Below, in pieces: positions 37,430-46,593 of a stretch of 64,000 nucleotides of DNA. Origin of the DNA: Microtetraspora glauca. GTDB taxonomy: Bacteria; Actinomycetota; Actinomycetes; Streptosporangiales; Streptosporangiaceae. The stretch lies in contig BBYL01000036.1 of the NCBI GenBank assembly GCA_001570385.1, positions 1-64,000 of the forward strand, read 5' to 3'. The position numbers and the translations under genes were made by a program. The notes beneath the pieces were generated by a model. That model searched no databases and was not told the origin of the DNA. It saw only the letters and a program-made list of their open reading frames with translations. The stretch's first letter is position 1, and each line of letters begins with the position of its first letter.

Positions 37430-39268
37430 ATGCCAGCCCTCAGGTCTCGTACGGTCACACACGGCAGAAACATGGTCGGTGCCCGGGCCCTGCTCCGGGC
37501 GACCGGTGTAGCCGGGAGTGACTTCGGGAAGCCCATCGTCGCGGTGGCCAACAGCTTCACGCAGTTCGTCCCCGGCCATGTCCATCTGCGCGAGGTCGGC
37601 GACGTCGTCGCCGCCGCGGTGCGCGAGGCCGGGGCCATCCCCCGCGAGTTCAACACGATCGCGGTCGACGACGGCATCGCGATGGGCCACGGCGGCATGC
37701 TGTACTCCCTGCCCTCGCGCGAGCTCATCGCCGACGCGGTCGAGTACATGGTCAACGCCCACTGCGCGGACGCGCTGATCTGCGTCTCCAACTGCGACAA
37801 GATCACCCCGGGCATGTTGCTGGCCGCCTTCCGGCTCAACATCCCGACGGTGTTCGTCTCCGGCGGCCCGATGGAGGCCGGCAAGACTCCCGGCCGCAAG
37901 CTCGACCTGATCGACCCGATGATCGCCGCGGCCGACGACAGCGTGAGCGACGAGACCCTCCTCGAGATGGAGGAGAACGCCTGCCCGACCTGCGGCTCCT
38001 GCAGCGGCATGTTCACCGCCAACTCGATGAACTGCCTCACCGAGGCGATGGGCCTGGCCCTGCCGGGCAACGGCACGACCCTGGCCACGCACAAGGCGCG
38101 CAAGGCCCTGTTCGAGGAGGCCGGCCGAACGGTCGTCGAGATCGCCCGGCGCTACTACGAGCAGGACGACGAGTCGGTGCTGCCGAGGAGCATCGCCACT
38201 CGCGACGCGTTCGAGAACGCCATGGCCCTCGACGTCGCCATGGGCGGCTCGACCAACACGATCCTCCACCTGCTCGCCGCGGCCCGCGAGGCCGGTGTGG
38301 ACTTCGGCCTCAAGGAGATCAACGAGCTCTCGCTGCGGGTGCCCTGCCTGTGCAAGGTCGCTCCCGCGACCGCCAAGTACCACGTCGAGGACGTGCACCG
38401 CGCCGGAGGCATCCCCGGCATCCTCGGCGAGCTCGACCGGGCCGGGCTGCTGCACCGCGACGTGCACAGCATCCACGCCTCCTCGCTCACCGATTACCTC
38501 TCCGCCTGGGATCCCACGTCTCCCGACGTCCGCGAGGACGCGATCGAGCTCTGGCACGCCGCACCCGGCAACGTCCGCACCGTCAAGGCGTACTCGCAGG
38601 ACGCCCGGTGGGACTCGCTCGACCTCGACCGGTCCGAGGGCTGCATCCGCGACGCCGAGCACGCCTACACCAAGGACGGCGGCCTCGCCGTCCTGTACGG
38701 CAACGTCGCCCCGGACGGCTGCATCGTGAAGACGGCCGGCGTGGACGAGTCGATCTGGAGGTTCTCCGGCCCCGCCGTCGTGTTCGAGTCGCAGGAGGAC
38801 GCCGTCGACGGCATCCTCACCGGCAAGGTCACCGCCGGTGACGTGGTCGTCATCCGGTACGAAGGCCCCAAGGGCGGCCCGGGCATGCAGGAGATGCTCT
38901 ACCCCACGAGCTTCCTCAAGGGCAAGGGCCTCGGCAAGGCGTGCGCGCTGATCACCGACGGCCGTTTCTCCGGCGGCACGTCCGGTCTGTCCATCGGCCA
39001 CGCCTCTCCGGAGGCGGCCGAGGGCGGCGTCATCGCCCTCGTCGAGAACGGCGATCTCATCGAGATCGACATCCCCGGCCGGTCCATCGAGCTGAAGGTG
39101 GCCGAGAGCGACCTCGCCGCCCGTCGCGAGAAGCTGCTCGCCGATCTCGGCGGCTACCGTCCGCGTGACCGCCAGCGCCCGGTGTCCGCCGCGCTCCAGG
39201 CTTATGCCGCGCTGACGACCTCGGCCTCCACCGGCGCCTCGCGCGATCTCTCGCAGCTCTCGCGCTAG
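37430..39268 (+). CDS. ilvD: Dihydroxy-acid dehydratase
   Basis: Third common step of valine, leucine and isoleucine synthesis, with an Fe-S cluster. The cluster ligands are in [10 protein letters not shown] (about residue 117-126) and [14 protein letters not shown] (about 185-198), and [10 protein letters not shown] marks the substrate pocket. 612 residues. A 16-bp stem terminator follows, so it is monocistronic. Confidence 0.96.
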   Translation: MPALRSRTVTHGRNMVGARALLRATGVAGSDFGKPIVAVANSFTQFVPGHVHLREVGDVVAAAVREAGAIPREFNTIAVDDGIAMGHGGMLYSLPSRELIADAVEYMVNAHCADALICVSNCDKITPGMLLAAFRLNIPTVFVSGGPMEAGKTPGRKLDLIDPMIAAADDSVSDETLLEMEENACPTCGSCSGMFTANSMNCLTEAMGLALPGNGTTLATHKARKALFEEAGRTVVEIARRYYEQDDESVLPRSIATRDAFENAMALDVAMGGSTNTILHLLAAAREAGVDFGLKEINELSLRVPCLCKVAPATAKYHVEDVHRAGGIPGILGELDRAGLLHRDVHSIHASSLTDYLSAWDPTSPDVREDAIELWHAAPGNVRTVKAYSQDARWDSLDLDRSEGCIRDAEHAYTKDGGLAVLYGNVAPDGCIVKTAGVDESIWRFSGPAVVFESQEDAVDGILTGKVTAGDVVVIRYEGPKGGPGMQEMLYPTSFLKGKGLGKACALITDGRFSGGTSGLSIGHASPEAAEGGVIALVENGDLIEIDIPGRSIELKVAESDLAARREKLLADLGGYRPRDRQRPVSAALQAYAALTTSASTGASRDLSQLSR

Positions 39269-39300
39269 GGCCGCGTCAGGTCATCACCGCTCACGTTCAT

Positions 39301-39338
39301 CCGAAGGGGATCGAGGCGACCACCTCGATCCCCTTCGG
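39301..39338 (+). terminator. Strong terminator after ilvD
   Basis: A perfect 16-bp stem (39301-39316 with 39323-39338) with a six-base loop CGACCA, 33 bases past the ilvD stop. No T-run follows. Stem arms start CCGAAGGGGATCGAGG. Confidence 0.8.
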
Positions 39339-39438
39339 CGTTCAGTGACCGGCTGTACGGGGTCTCTTGGGAGGTACATTCCCGTCGCCGCCGACAACGC
39401 GTTCGAAAAATGTCGGTCCTGAGATCTAAAATTCTGGT

Positions 39439-39921
39439 ATGGCCAACGTCATTAGGAACACCGGATCCCTGACGACCGCAGAGCTCGCCGCACTGGCCCT
39501 GTCCCTGGCCCACCTCGGGGCCGGCCCGCAGTCCGTCACCGCCCGCCGCGGGCTGCGCCACGCGTTCCAGCACCTCGACCTGGACGACGACGTCATCGCC
39601 ACCACCCTGACCACCCTGACCACCCCGCTCGCCACCGACGTCGCCAGGCGCGCGCGGGTGATCGCCAATGCGATCACCGCCCGACTGGTGATCCGGATCC
39701 AGTACCACGACGCCGCCGGACGGATGACCACGCGCGACATCGAGCCGGTCACCTGCCTGGCGCACCGCGACTACTGGTACCTCGTGGGCTGGTGCCGCAT
39801 GCGCGGTGGGATCCGGGCGTTCCGGTTCGACCGCATCGTCGCGGTCGAGCCCACCGACCTCCCCTCCCGCCCGCACCTTCCCGAGCGGTACCTCCCGTTC
39901 CAGCGCCGCAAGGCGGCGTAG
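39439..39921 (+). CDS. Single WYL-domain protein
   Basis: 160 residues. The C-terminal two-thirds is a WYL ligand-binding domain (about 80-155): LVIRIQYHDAAGRMTTRDIEP, RDYWYLVGWC and FRFDRIVAVEPT. The N-terminal 70 residues are helical and lack the helix-turn-helix usually attached to WYL regulators. Preceded by an AT-rich stretch (39408-39436). WYL domains often sense nucleotides or nucleic acids; this one may be a fragment of a regulator or a free sensor. Confidence 0.8.
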   Translation: MANVIRNTGSLTTAELAALALSLAHLGAGPQSVTARRGLRHAFQHLDLDDDVIATTLTTLTTPLATDVARRARVIANAITARLVIRIQYHDAAGRMTTRDIEPVTCLAHRDYWYLVGWCRMRGGIRAFRFDRIVAVEPTDLPSRPHLPERYLPFQRRKAA

Positions 39922-39927
39922 GGCCGG

Positions 39928-40137
39928 TCAGCCGCAGCAACCGCCACCGCAGCAACCGCCGCCGCCACCGCTGGGACGCGGGGCGGCGGCACCGCCGGTG
40001 ACGGCGACGGTGGAGAGCAGCTTCACCGTGTCCTCGTGCCCGGAGGGGCAGGACGCCGGGGCGTTCGCCTCGGCCATGGGCCGGTTCAGTTCGAAGGTCG
40101 ATCCGCAGGCACGGCAGCGATAGTCATAACGAGGCAT
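39928..40137 (-). CDS. FmdB-type zinc ribbon protein with a Gly/Cys tail
   Basis: 69 residues. The N-terminal 40 form the FmdB/regulatory zinc ribbon (YDYRCRACGSTFELNRPM, with later CPSG as third ligand site). The last 13 residues are only Gly and Cys (GGGGGCC GGGCCG), an odd cysteine-doublet tail that could bind metal. The family role is unclear. Convergent with the WYL gene, 6 bases apart. Confidence 0.85.
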   Translation of the reverse strand: MPRYDYRCRACGSTFELNRPMAEANAPASCPSGHEDTVKLLSTVAVTGGAAAPRPSGGGGGCCGGGCCG

Positions 40138-40158
40138 GCCCGTAGCGTACGGCCTCGA

Positions 40159-40608
40159 TCAGGCGGTGGTGTCGAGCCGGGTCAGCGCCTGGACCAGCGG
40201 CCGCAACTCGGGCAGATCGGACGCCTCGTCGAGCGCCTCGCGCAGCGCCCTGTCATGGGTCGAGCGCGCGTCGGCGAGCAGCCTCCGGCCGGCCTCGCTG
40301 ACCTCGGTGTAGATGCCGCGCCGATCCGTGTCGCAGAGATAGCGGGTGAGATACCCCTGGCCCTCGAGCCGGGACACCAGACGCGTCGTCGCGCTCTGGC
40401 TCAGGACCACCGCGTTCGCGAGCTGCTGCATGCGCATGTGCCAGCCGTCCTGCCGGGCGAGCACGTCCAGCACGGTGTACTCGCTGACCCCCAGCCCGTG
40501 TCCTGCCTGCAGAGCCCGCTCGATGCGGCTTTCCAGCCGGGCGTGCAGCGCCGCCAGAACGCGCCAGCCCTGCGCGCGGGCCTCCACGGCGTCATCCGAG
40601 ATCGCCAT
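40159..40608 (-). CDS. MarR-family transcriptional regulator
   Basis: 149 residues with the MarR winged helix: MQQLANAVVLSQSATTRLVSRLEGQGYLTRY (as two shorter parts around residue 65-90) and the wing DTDRRGIYTEVSEAGRRLL. ATG 40608 has GGGAGG 6 bases upstream; the longer frame is spurious. It is divergent from an MFS exporter and probably represses it through the palindromes between them. Confidence 0.92.
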   Translation of the reverse strand: MAISDDAVEARAQGWRVLAALHARLESRIERALQAGHGLGVSEYTVLDVLARQDGWHMRMQQLANAVVLSQSATTRLVSRLEGQGYLTRYLCDTDRRGIYTEVSEAGRRLLADARSTHDRALREALDEASDLPELRPLVQALTRLDTTA

Positions 40609-40654
40609 CCTGCGCCTCCCTTCCCGTTGCCGCCGTCCCGAATATAGCCCACAA

Positions 40655-40702
40655 CGACAATAGCCCGCGTTTGCAAATATCAGGCGCATGCAATTATTGT
40701 CG
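40655..40702. promoter_or_regulatory. Nested inverted repeats between marR and MFS
   Basis: An outer pair CGACAATA (40655-40662) / TATTGTCG (40695-40702) encloses an inner pair TTGCA (40671-40675) / TGCAA (40689-40693). The inner left part and outer right part also match a plus-strand promoter (TTGCAA, 18 bases, TATTGT at 40695-40700). A MarR dimer binding here would block both divergent promoters (inference). Confidence 0.55.
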
Positions 40703-40737
40703 GCGCCTGTACTTGTCGCACGGCACTGGAGGGCCTC

Positions 40738-41925
40738 ATGCCACTCGCCCTGATCGCGCTGGCCATCGGCGCGTTCGGCATCGGCACCACGGAATTCGTC
40801 ATCGCGGGCGTGCTGCCCGACGTCGCGGCGGACTTCCACGTCACGATCCCCGTGGCCGGGTATCTCATCTCCGGGTACGCGCTGGCCGTCGCCGCGGGCG
40901 CCCTGCCGATGACGGTCCTGGGCACCCGGATGCGGCGCAAGCACCTGCTCCTCGCCCTGATGGCGATCTTCATCGTGGGCAACGCGCTCTCCGCGCTCGC
41001 GCCGACGTACGGGATCATGCTGGCCGGCCGGATCGTGGCGGCTCTCACCCACGGGGCCTTCTTCGGAGTCGGCTCCGTCGTCGCGGCCGACCTGGTCCGG
41101 CCGGACCGGCGCGCCAGCGCCATCGCGCTGATGTTCACCGGCCTCACCCTGGCCAACGTCATCGGCGTCCCCATGGGGACCTTCATCGGGCAGAGCTTCG
41201 GCTGGCGTGCCACCTTCTGGGTCGTGACCGCGCTCGGCGTCCTCGGCCTGATCGGCATCTCGGTGCTCGTTCCCAGCGGCCGGCGGCCGGAGACGGCCCG
41301 CGTCGGCGCGGAGCTCGCCGCGTTCCGCAATCCCCAGGTGTGGCTGGCGGTCGCGGCCACCGTACTCGGCTTCGGTGGCGTCTTCGCCTCGTTCACCTAC
41401 ATCGCGCCGATGATGACGGAGGTCGCGGGGTTCTCCGAGGGCGCGGTGAGCTGGTTGCTCGTGCTCTTCGGGGCCGGACTGGTGATCGGCAACCTGCTGG
41501 GCGGGCGGCTCGCGGACCGGGCGCTGATGCCGAGCCTCTACGGCACCCTCGCGGGTCTCGCCGTGGTCCTCGGGATCTTCACCTTCACGTCGCAGGCACG
41601 GATTCCCGCCATGATCACGATCTTCCTGCTCGGCGGATTCGGCTTCGCCACGGTCGCGCCACTCCAGACGCGCATGCTCGACAACGCGAGGAGCGCGCCC
41701 ACGCTCGCCTCCGCGGTGAATATCGCCGCCTTCAACGTGGGTAACGCGCTGGCCACCTGGCTCGGCGGGCTGGTCATCGCCGCCGGGCTCGGCTACACGG
41801 CACCCAACTGGGTCGGCGCCCTGCTCGCCGCGACCGCGCTCGGCGTGGCCGTGATCTCCGGGCTGCTCGACCGCCGCGCCACGGCGGTGACCGGCATCCG
41901 ACGGCGCGAGGCCCAGCCCGTCTGA
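40738..41925 (+). CDS. MFS drug/sugar exporter (DHA1-type)
   Basis: 395 residues with about 12 hydrophobic segments and the first-helix signature GAFGIGTTEFVIAGVLP typical of the DHA1 AraJ/Cmx-like subgroup. RPDRRASAIAL follows helix 4. It probably exports a small molecule, and expression is likely under the divergent MarR protein. ATG 40738 has GGAGGG upstream (CTGGAGGGCCTC). Confidence 0.92.
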   Translation: MPLALIALAIGAFGIGTTEFVIAGVLPDVAADFHVTIPVAGYLISGYALAVAAGALPMTVLGTRMRRKHLLLALMAIFIVGNALSALAPTYGIMLAGRIVAALTHGAFFGVGSVVAADLVRPDRRASAIALMFTGLTLANVIGVPMGTFIGQSFGWRATFWVVTALGVLGLIGISVLVPSGRRPETARVGAELAAFRNPQVWLAVAATVLGFGGVFASFTYIAPMMTEVAGFSEGAVSWLLVLFGAGLVIGNLLGGRLADRALMPSLYGTLAGLAVVLGIFTFTSQARIPAMITIFLLGGFGFATVAPLQTRMLDNARSAPTLASAVNIAAFNVGNALATWLGGLVIAAGLGYTAPNWVGALLAATALGVAVISGLLDRRATAVTGIRRREAQPV

Positions 41926-41936
41926 GCCCCGGGCCG

Positions 41937-42764
41937 TCAGCGGAAGCGGAGACTGGCGTAGTCGGCCACCCGCTTGTAGCCCAGCGCCTGGTAGACGGAA
42001 TTGGACCGTGGGTTGGCCAGGTCCGCGAACAGCAGAACCTCGGTGGCCCCCTCGTCCAACGCCTTACGGGTGACGGCGTGCGTCACGGCCGCGCCGTATC
42101 CCCTGCGGCGCAGCGCCGGCGGGGTGTAGACCGGTCCCACGCGTGACATTCCGGCGATGGGCGCCGAGACTCCGGCGAGCGAGACGGGACGGCCGCCGTC
42201 CTCCCAGAACATGAGCTCGTTCCTGTTGATCCTGGCGGAGACGACGGGAGTAGGATCGGCCGCCACGTTCACGTCGGCCTCCTCCTGGAACTCCCGGAAC
42301 CATTGAGCCGCCAGCGGCGCGTCGGCGGCGACTGCCGTACGGGCGACTCCGGGAACGGAGGGCGGGACGAGGGAACCGAGCCGGTAGAGGCGCTCGGACC
42401 GGCGGCCCCGCTCCGGCTCCCACCAGGCTCGGGCGAACGCCTCCGCCTGGTCGAGGGGACCGGTGACGCCCGGCAGCGATCTGCCGAGGGCGATCAGCTC
42501 GGTCGCCAGCGACGGAAGGGCGTCCAGGGGCACGACGCCGAGCAGCAGCGGATAGGGGGCGGTATGGATGACCGCCCCCTCCACGGAGCCGCCCTCGGTG
42601 CGCCACGCCATGAGCGGATCCTCCGAGAACTGGCCGCTCCGCACACCCCGGAGCACGGTCAGCAGGACCGTGTTGCGCACCGGGTCACGGAGCAGCCAGG
42701 GCTCGGCTGCCGCCGCGTACACCTCCGCGTCGGCGGTGAACGTCCAGGTCGGGCCGTCGATCAT
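41937..42764 (-). CDS. GNAT-family N-acetyltransferase
   Basis: 275 residues. The C-terminal half is a GNAT domain: VGPVYTPPALRRRGYGAAVTHAV is the acetyl-CoA pyrophosphate loop (about 218-240), followed by LFADLANPRSNSVYQALGY. The N-terminal half is a variable domain. Substrate unknown. It lies 12 bases beyond the HNH gene on the same strand. Confidence 0.88.
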   Translation of the reverse strand: MIDGPTWTFTADAEVYAAAAEPWLLRDPVRNTVLLTVLRGVRSGQFSEDPLMAWRTEGGSVEGAVIHTAPYPLLLGVVPLDALPSLATELIALGRSLPGVTGPLDQAEAFARAWWEPERGRRSERLYRLGSLVPPSVPGVARTAVAADAPLAAQWFREFQEEADVNVAADPTPVVSARINRNELMFWEDGGRPVSLAGVSAPIAGMSRVGPVYTPPALRRRGYGAAVTHAVTRKALDEGATEVLLFADLANPRSNSVYQALGYKRVADYASLRFR

Positions 42765-42776
42765 CCGGATCCGGCG

Positions 42777-43286
42777 TCAGGCGGCGGATTCGGCGAGGTA
42801 GGGCGCCCACTGCGGATCACCGTCGAGCTGTGCTCCGATGAGCCGCCAATGGGCGCCGCGTGGCACCACCGGGGCGACGCGCAGCGTCCACCCCAGGTCC
42901 TCCAGCAACCTGTCCGCCTTGCGGTGGTTACACGGCATACACGAGGCGACGCAGTTCTCCCACGTGTGGGGGCCTCCCTTGGAGCGCGGGATGACGTGGT
43001 CGATGGTCTCCGCGCGTTGGCCGCAGTACGCGCAGCGGAAGTCGTCCCGCCGCATGAGCGCGGCCCGCGTGAGCGGGATACGGGACCGGTAGGGGATGCG
43101 GACATAGCGTCTCAGCCGGATCACGGACGGGACGTCGAGCGTGCGGGACGCCGAGCGGAGCACGGCGCCCCGGCCGTCCCGGTGCACGACCTCCGCCTTG
43201 TCCCGCAGGACCAGGATGACCGCCCGGTGCAGGGACAGCGTGGTGAGCGGCTCGTAGGTGGCGTTGAGAAGGAGTACTTGGCGCAT
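42777..43286 (-). CDS. HNH endonuclease
   Basis: 169 residues: an actinobacterial N-terminal domain (VLLLNATYEPLTTLSLHRA) and an HNH nuclease core with CAYC (about 91-94), the catalytic IDHVIPRSKGG (about 100-110), NC, and a second zinc pair CMPC with NHRKADR. This single-copy family is widespread in actinobacteria and cyanobacteria, not tied to phages or introns; role unknown. Confidence 0.9.
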   Translation of the reverse strand: MRQVLLLNATYEPLTTLSLHRAVILVLRDKAEVVHRDGRGAVLRSASRTLDVPSVIRLRRYVRIPYRSRIPLTRAALMRRDDFRCAYCGQRAETIDHVIPRSKGGPHTWENCVASCMPCNHRKADRLLEDLGWTLRVAPVVPRGAHWRLIGAQLDGDPQWAPYLAESAA

Positions 43287-43602
43287 CAGCCGACCTCCGT
43301 CGCCATCTCGGGAGCCGGGATGAGATGGCGCGGGAGCACAGCTGTGCGCCCTGGTTGTGGTCCCGTCGGTTGGGACCCGGGTGCTTCCGTCACAGGGACC
43401 TCCGCCGGACGGTCCAGCGGATGGTCACCACGGCACCGCCCTCCACCAAAGTGTGGCCTTTGCTGCGGCCCATCCGCCACCCCATAAAGCGCGAGCGAGG
43501 TTCACGATTGGGACGCCTGTTGCTGTTTATCCCCTTTCGGGGCTCTTTTTACTCCCGCCGAGCCGCACGCTCCTGTCGGCGACCTGCCTTAAAGTGCGAG
43601 GC
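43287..43602. other. Intergenic region between HNH and prolyl oligopeptidase genes
   Basis: No supported gene in 316 bases. A small hairpin CCCC-TTTC-GGGG followed by CTCTTTTT at 43531-43550 looks like a short intrinsic terminator or attenuator ahead of the peptidase gene; the stem has only 4 bp. A minus-strand frame of 64 codons here is Pro/Gly/Arg-rich and unlike a real protein. Confidence 0.5.
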
Positions 43603-45660
43603 ATGACCCGACAGCCCTACCCACCCGCCCAGCGTGACGACATCGTCGATGACCTGCACGGAACCTCCGTCCCCGACCCGTACCGCTGGCTGGAGGACGC
43701 GGACGATCCGGCCACCAAGGAGTGGCTGGACGCGCAGGACGTCCTCTTCAAGAGCACAGAGCTTCCGGGCCGCGAGGCCTTCCGCGAGCGTGTCGCCGCG
43801 CTGCTGAAGTCCGGCTCGGTCGGGCCGCCCACGTGGCGCGGCGACCTGCGGTTCTTCATGCGCCGCACCCCGGAGCAGGAGCACGCCGTCCTGTACGTCG
43901 CGGACGAGCGGGGCGAGCGGGCGCTGCTCGATCCGATGGCGCTCGACGCGTCGGGGCTGACAACGCTGGACTCCTACCAGCCCGACAAGGAGGGCCGGCG
44001 CCTCGCGTACCAGATCTCGGTCGGCGGCGACGAGGAGTCGCGGCTCTACGTGATGGACGTCTCGACCGGCGAGGTCATCGAGGGCCCGATCGACCGGTGC
44101 CGCTACTCCCCCGTCGCGTGGCTGCCCGGCGGTGAGGCGTTCTACTACGTGCGCAAGCTGGCTCCGTCCGAGGTCCCCGAGGGCGAGGAGCAGTTCCACC
44201 GGCGCGTCTACCTGCACCGGGTGGGCACCTCACCCGACGACGACGTGCTGATCTTCGGTGACGGGCTGGAGAAGACGAACTACTACAACGTCTCGGTCTC
44301 CCGTGACGGACGCTGGCTGACCGTCTCCGCGTCCCGCGGCACGGCCCCGCGCAACGACCTGTGGGTGGCCGACCTGTCCACCACGCCGTACGACGCGCCC
44401 GAACTGGTCACCGTCCAGGAGGACGTCGACGCGCAGACGGGCCTGTACTTCGGCCGCGACGGCCGGCTGTACGTCTTCACCGACCGTGACGCGCCGCGTG
44501 CCCGGATCTGCGTGACGTCCCCGGAGACCCCCGCGTTCGAGAACTGGCGGGACCTCATCCCCGAGGACCCCGAGGCCGTGCTCTCCGACTTCGCGATCCT
44601 CGACGACCTGAACGAGCCGGTCATGCTCGTCGGCTGGACCCGGCACGCCATCTCCGAGATCTCGATCCACTCGCTGGAGACGGGCGTCCGGATCGGCGAG
44701 GTGCCGACCCCGGGGCTCGGCTCCATCGGCGGCATCACCGAGCGGCCCGAGGGCGGCCACGAGGCATGGTTCTCCTACACGGACAACACCACGCCCCCGA
44801 GCATCCGCCGGTTCGACGCGCGTACGGGCGAGACGACGCTCTGGGCCGCCTCGCCGGGGGCGGTGGAGGTGCCCTCGGTCACCACCGAGCAGGTGGTCTA
44901 CCGGTCCAAGGACGGCACCGAGGTCCACATGCTGGTGATCTCCCGTGACGGTTCCGGCCCCCGGCCCACCATCCTGTACGGCTACGGCGGCTTCGGGATC
45001 ACCATGACCCCGGGCTACTCCGCGGCGATCCTGGCCTGGGTCGAGGCTGGCGGGGTCTACGCCATCGCCCAGCTGCGCGGCGGCGGGGAACAGGGCGAGC
45101 AGTGGCATCGTGACGGCATGCTCGGCGACAAGCAGAACGTCTTCGACGACCTGCACGCGGCGGCAGAGCACCTGATCGCCACCGGCGTGACCACAGCCGA
45201 CCGGCTCGGGATCTCCGGGGGTTCCAACGGTGGTCTCCTGGTCGGGGCCGCGCTCACCCAGCGGCCCGAGCTGTACGCCGCCGTGGTCTGCTCCGCACCG
45301 CTGCTGGACATGATCCGCTATGAGAAGTTCGGGCTCGGCGCGACCTGGAACGTCGAGTACGGCTCCGCGGACGTGCCGGAGGAGTTCGGCTGGCTCTGGG
45401 GCTACTCGCCGTACCACCACGTCCGTGAGGGGGTCGCCTACCCCGCGACGCTGTTCACGGTCTTTGGCTCCGACACCCGGGTCCACCCGCTGCACGCCTG
45501 GAAGATGGCGGCGGCGATGCAGCACGCCCAGGCCGCCGATCGGCCGGTCCTGCTCCGCAACGAGACCGAGGTCGGGCACGGCGCGCGTGCGGTGAGCCGG
45601 TCCGTCGAGCTGGTGGCGGACCAGCTCGCCTTCCTGGCCCGGCACACCGGGCTGGTCTGA
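43603..45660 (+). CDS. Prolyl oligopeptidase (S9A serine peptidase)
   Basis: 685 residues. An N-terminal cap plus seven-bladed propeller (about 1-410) precedes the alpha/beta-hydrolase domain. The nucleophile is in GISGGSNGGLLVG (about residue 535), the Asp in FGSDTRVHPLHAW, and the His in EVGHGARAV. Cuts short peptides after proline. Cytoplasmic, with no signal peptide visible. ATG 43603 has GCGAGG close upstream. Confidence 0.95.
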   Translation: MTRQPYPPAQRDDIVDDLHGTSVPDPYRWLEDADDPATKEWLDAQDVLFKSTELPGREAFRERVAALLKSGSVGPPTWRGDLRFFMRRTPEQEHAVLYVADERGERALLDPMALDASGLTTLDSYQPDKEGRRLAYQISVGGDEESRLYVMDVSTGEVIEGPIDRCRYSPVAWLPGGEAFYYVRKLAPSEVPEGEEQFHRRVYLHRVGTSPDDDVLIFGDGLEKTNYYNVSVSRDGRWLTVSASRGTAPRNDLWVADLSTTPYDAPELVTVQEDVDAQTGLYFGRDGRLYVFTDRDAPRARICVTSPETPAFENWRDLIPEDPEAVLSDFAILDDLNEPVMLVGWTRHAISEISIHSLETGVRIGEVPTPGLGSIGGITERPEGGHEAWFSYTDNTTPPSIRRFDARTGETTLWAASPGAVEVPSVTTEQVVYRSKDGTEVHMLVISRDGSGPRPTILYGYGGFGITMTPGYSAAILAWVEAGGVYAIAQLRGGGEQGEQWHRDGMLGDKQNVFDDLHAAAEHLIATGVTTADRLGISGGSNGGLLVGAALTQRPELYAAVVCSAPLLDMIRYEKFGLGATWNVEYGSADVPEEFGWLWGYSPYHHVREGVAYPATLFTVFGSDTRVHPLHAWKMAAAMQHAQAADRPVLLRNETEVGHGARAVSRSVELVADQLAFLARHTGLV

Positions 45661-45675
45661 CCGGGAGGGCCGGGG

Positions 45676-46524
45676 CTACCTGGGGAAGATGACGGTCTTG
45701 TGGCCGTCGAGCAGCACCCGATGCTCGGCGTGCCACCGGACCGCCCGGGCCAGGGCCTGGCGTTCGAGGTCCCGGCCGATCGCGGCGAGGTCGTCGGGTG
45801 AGTGGGTGTGGTTGACCCGCGCGACCTCCTGCTCGATGATCGGCCCCTCGTCCAGGTCGTGCGTCACATAGTGCGCGGTCGCGCCGATCAGCTTGACGCC
45901 GCGCGCGTAGGCCTGGTGGTACGGCTTCGCGCCCTTGAAGGACGGCAGGAACGAGTGGTGAATGTTGATCACTCGTCCGGCCAGCTTGGCGCACAGGTCC
46001 TCCGAGAGCACCTGCATGTAGCGGGCGAGCACCACCAGGTCGGCCTGATAGTGATCGACCAGGGCGAGGATCTCCGCCTCCTGCCGCGGCTTGGTCTCCG
46101 GCGTGACCGGCAGGTGGTGATAGTCGATCCCGTACGACTGGGTGAGCGGCCGCAGGTCGGGATGGTTGGAGGCGACGGCGACGATCTCGATGTCCAGCAG
46201 CCCCGAGCGCGCCCGGTAGAGCAGGTCGTTGAGGCAGTGGTCGAACTTGCTGACCAGCACCAGCACCCGCGGCTTGACCGCCTGGTCGAACAGCTGGAGA
46301 TCCATGCCGAACTCCGGGGTCAGCGCGGCGAAGGCCGTACGCAGGTCGTCGAGGGGAAGACCACCGGTGAACTGGACGCGCATGAAGAAGCGGTTGGCGA
46401 CAGGGTCGCCGAACTGCTGGCTCTCCGTGATGTTGCAGCCGTGCCGGGCGAGCAACCCGGAGACGGCGGCGACCACTCCGGGGCGGTCCGGGCAGGAGAG
46501 GGTCAGCACATAGTCAGCAGTCAT
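45676..46524 (-). CDS. purU: Formyltetrahydrofolate deformylase
   Basis: Hydrolyses 10-formyl-THF to formate and THF, balancing one-carbon pools. An N-terminal ACT domain (about 1-80, LTLSCPDRPGVVAAVSG) is followed by a formyltransferase fold with the active-site pattern NIHHSFLPSFKGA, GATAHYV and DLDEGPI (His and Asp). 282 residues, normal length. Confidence 0.95.
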   Translation of the reverse strand: MTADYVLTLSCPDRPGVVAAVSGLLARHGCNITESQQFGDPVANRFFMRVQFTGGLPLDDLRTAFAALTPEFGMDLQLFDQAVKPRVLVLVSKFDHCLNDLLYRARSGLLDIEIVAVASNHPDLRPLTQSYGIDYHHLPVTPETKPRQEAEILALVDHYQADLVVLARYMQVLSEDLCAKLAGRVINIHHSFLPSFKGAKPYHQAYARGVKLIGATAHYVTHDLDEGPIIEQEVARVNHTHSPDDLAAIGRDLERQALARAVRWHAEHRVLLDGHKTVIFPR

Positions 46525-46593
46525 GCCTTGATCCTTGGGTTCTTTGGCGCTCTCGCCTCGAACTGAGCATGATACCGCTCGTCGGGCGGCGGC

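Noticed and set aside
43286-43480. 64-codon minus-strand frame before the HNH gene
   Set aside because: Pro/Gly/Arg-rich with no homology and no ribosome-binding site.
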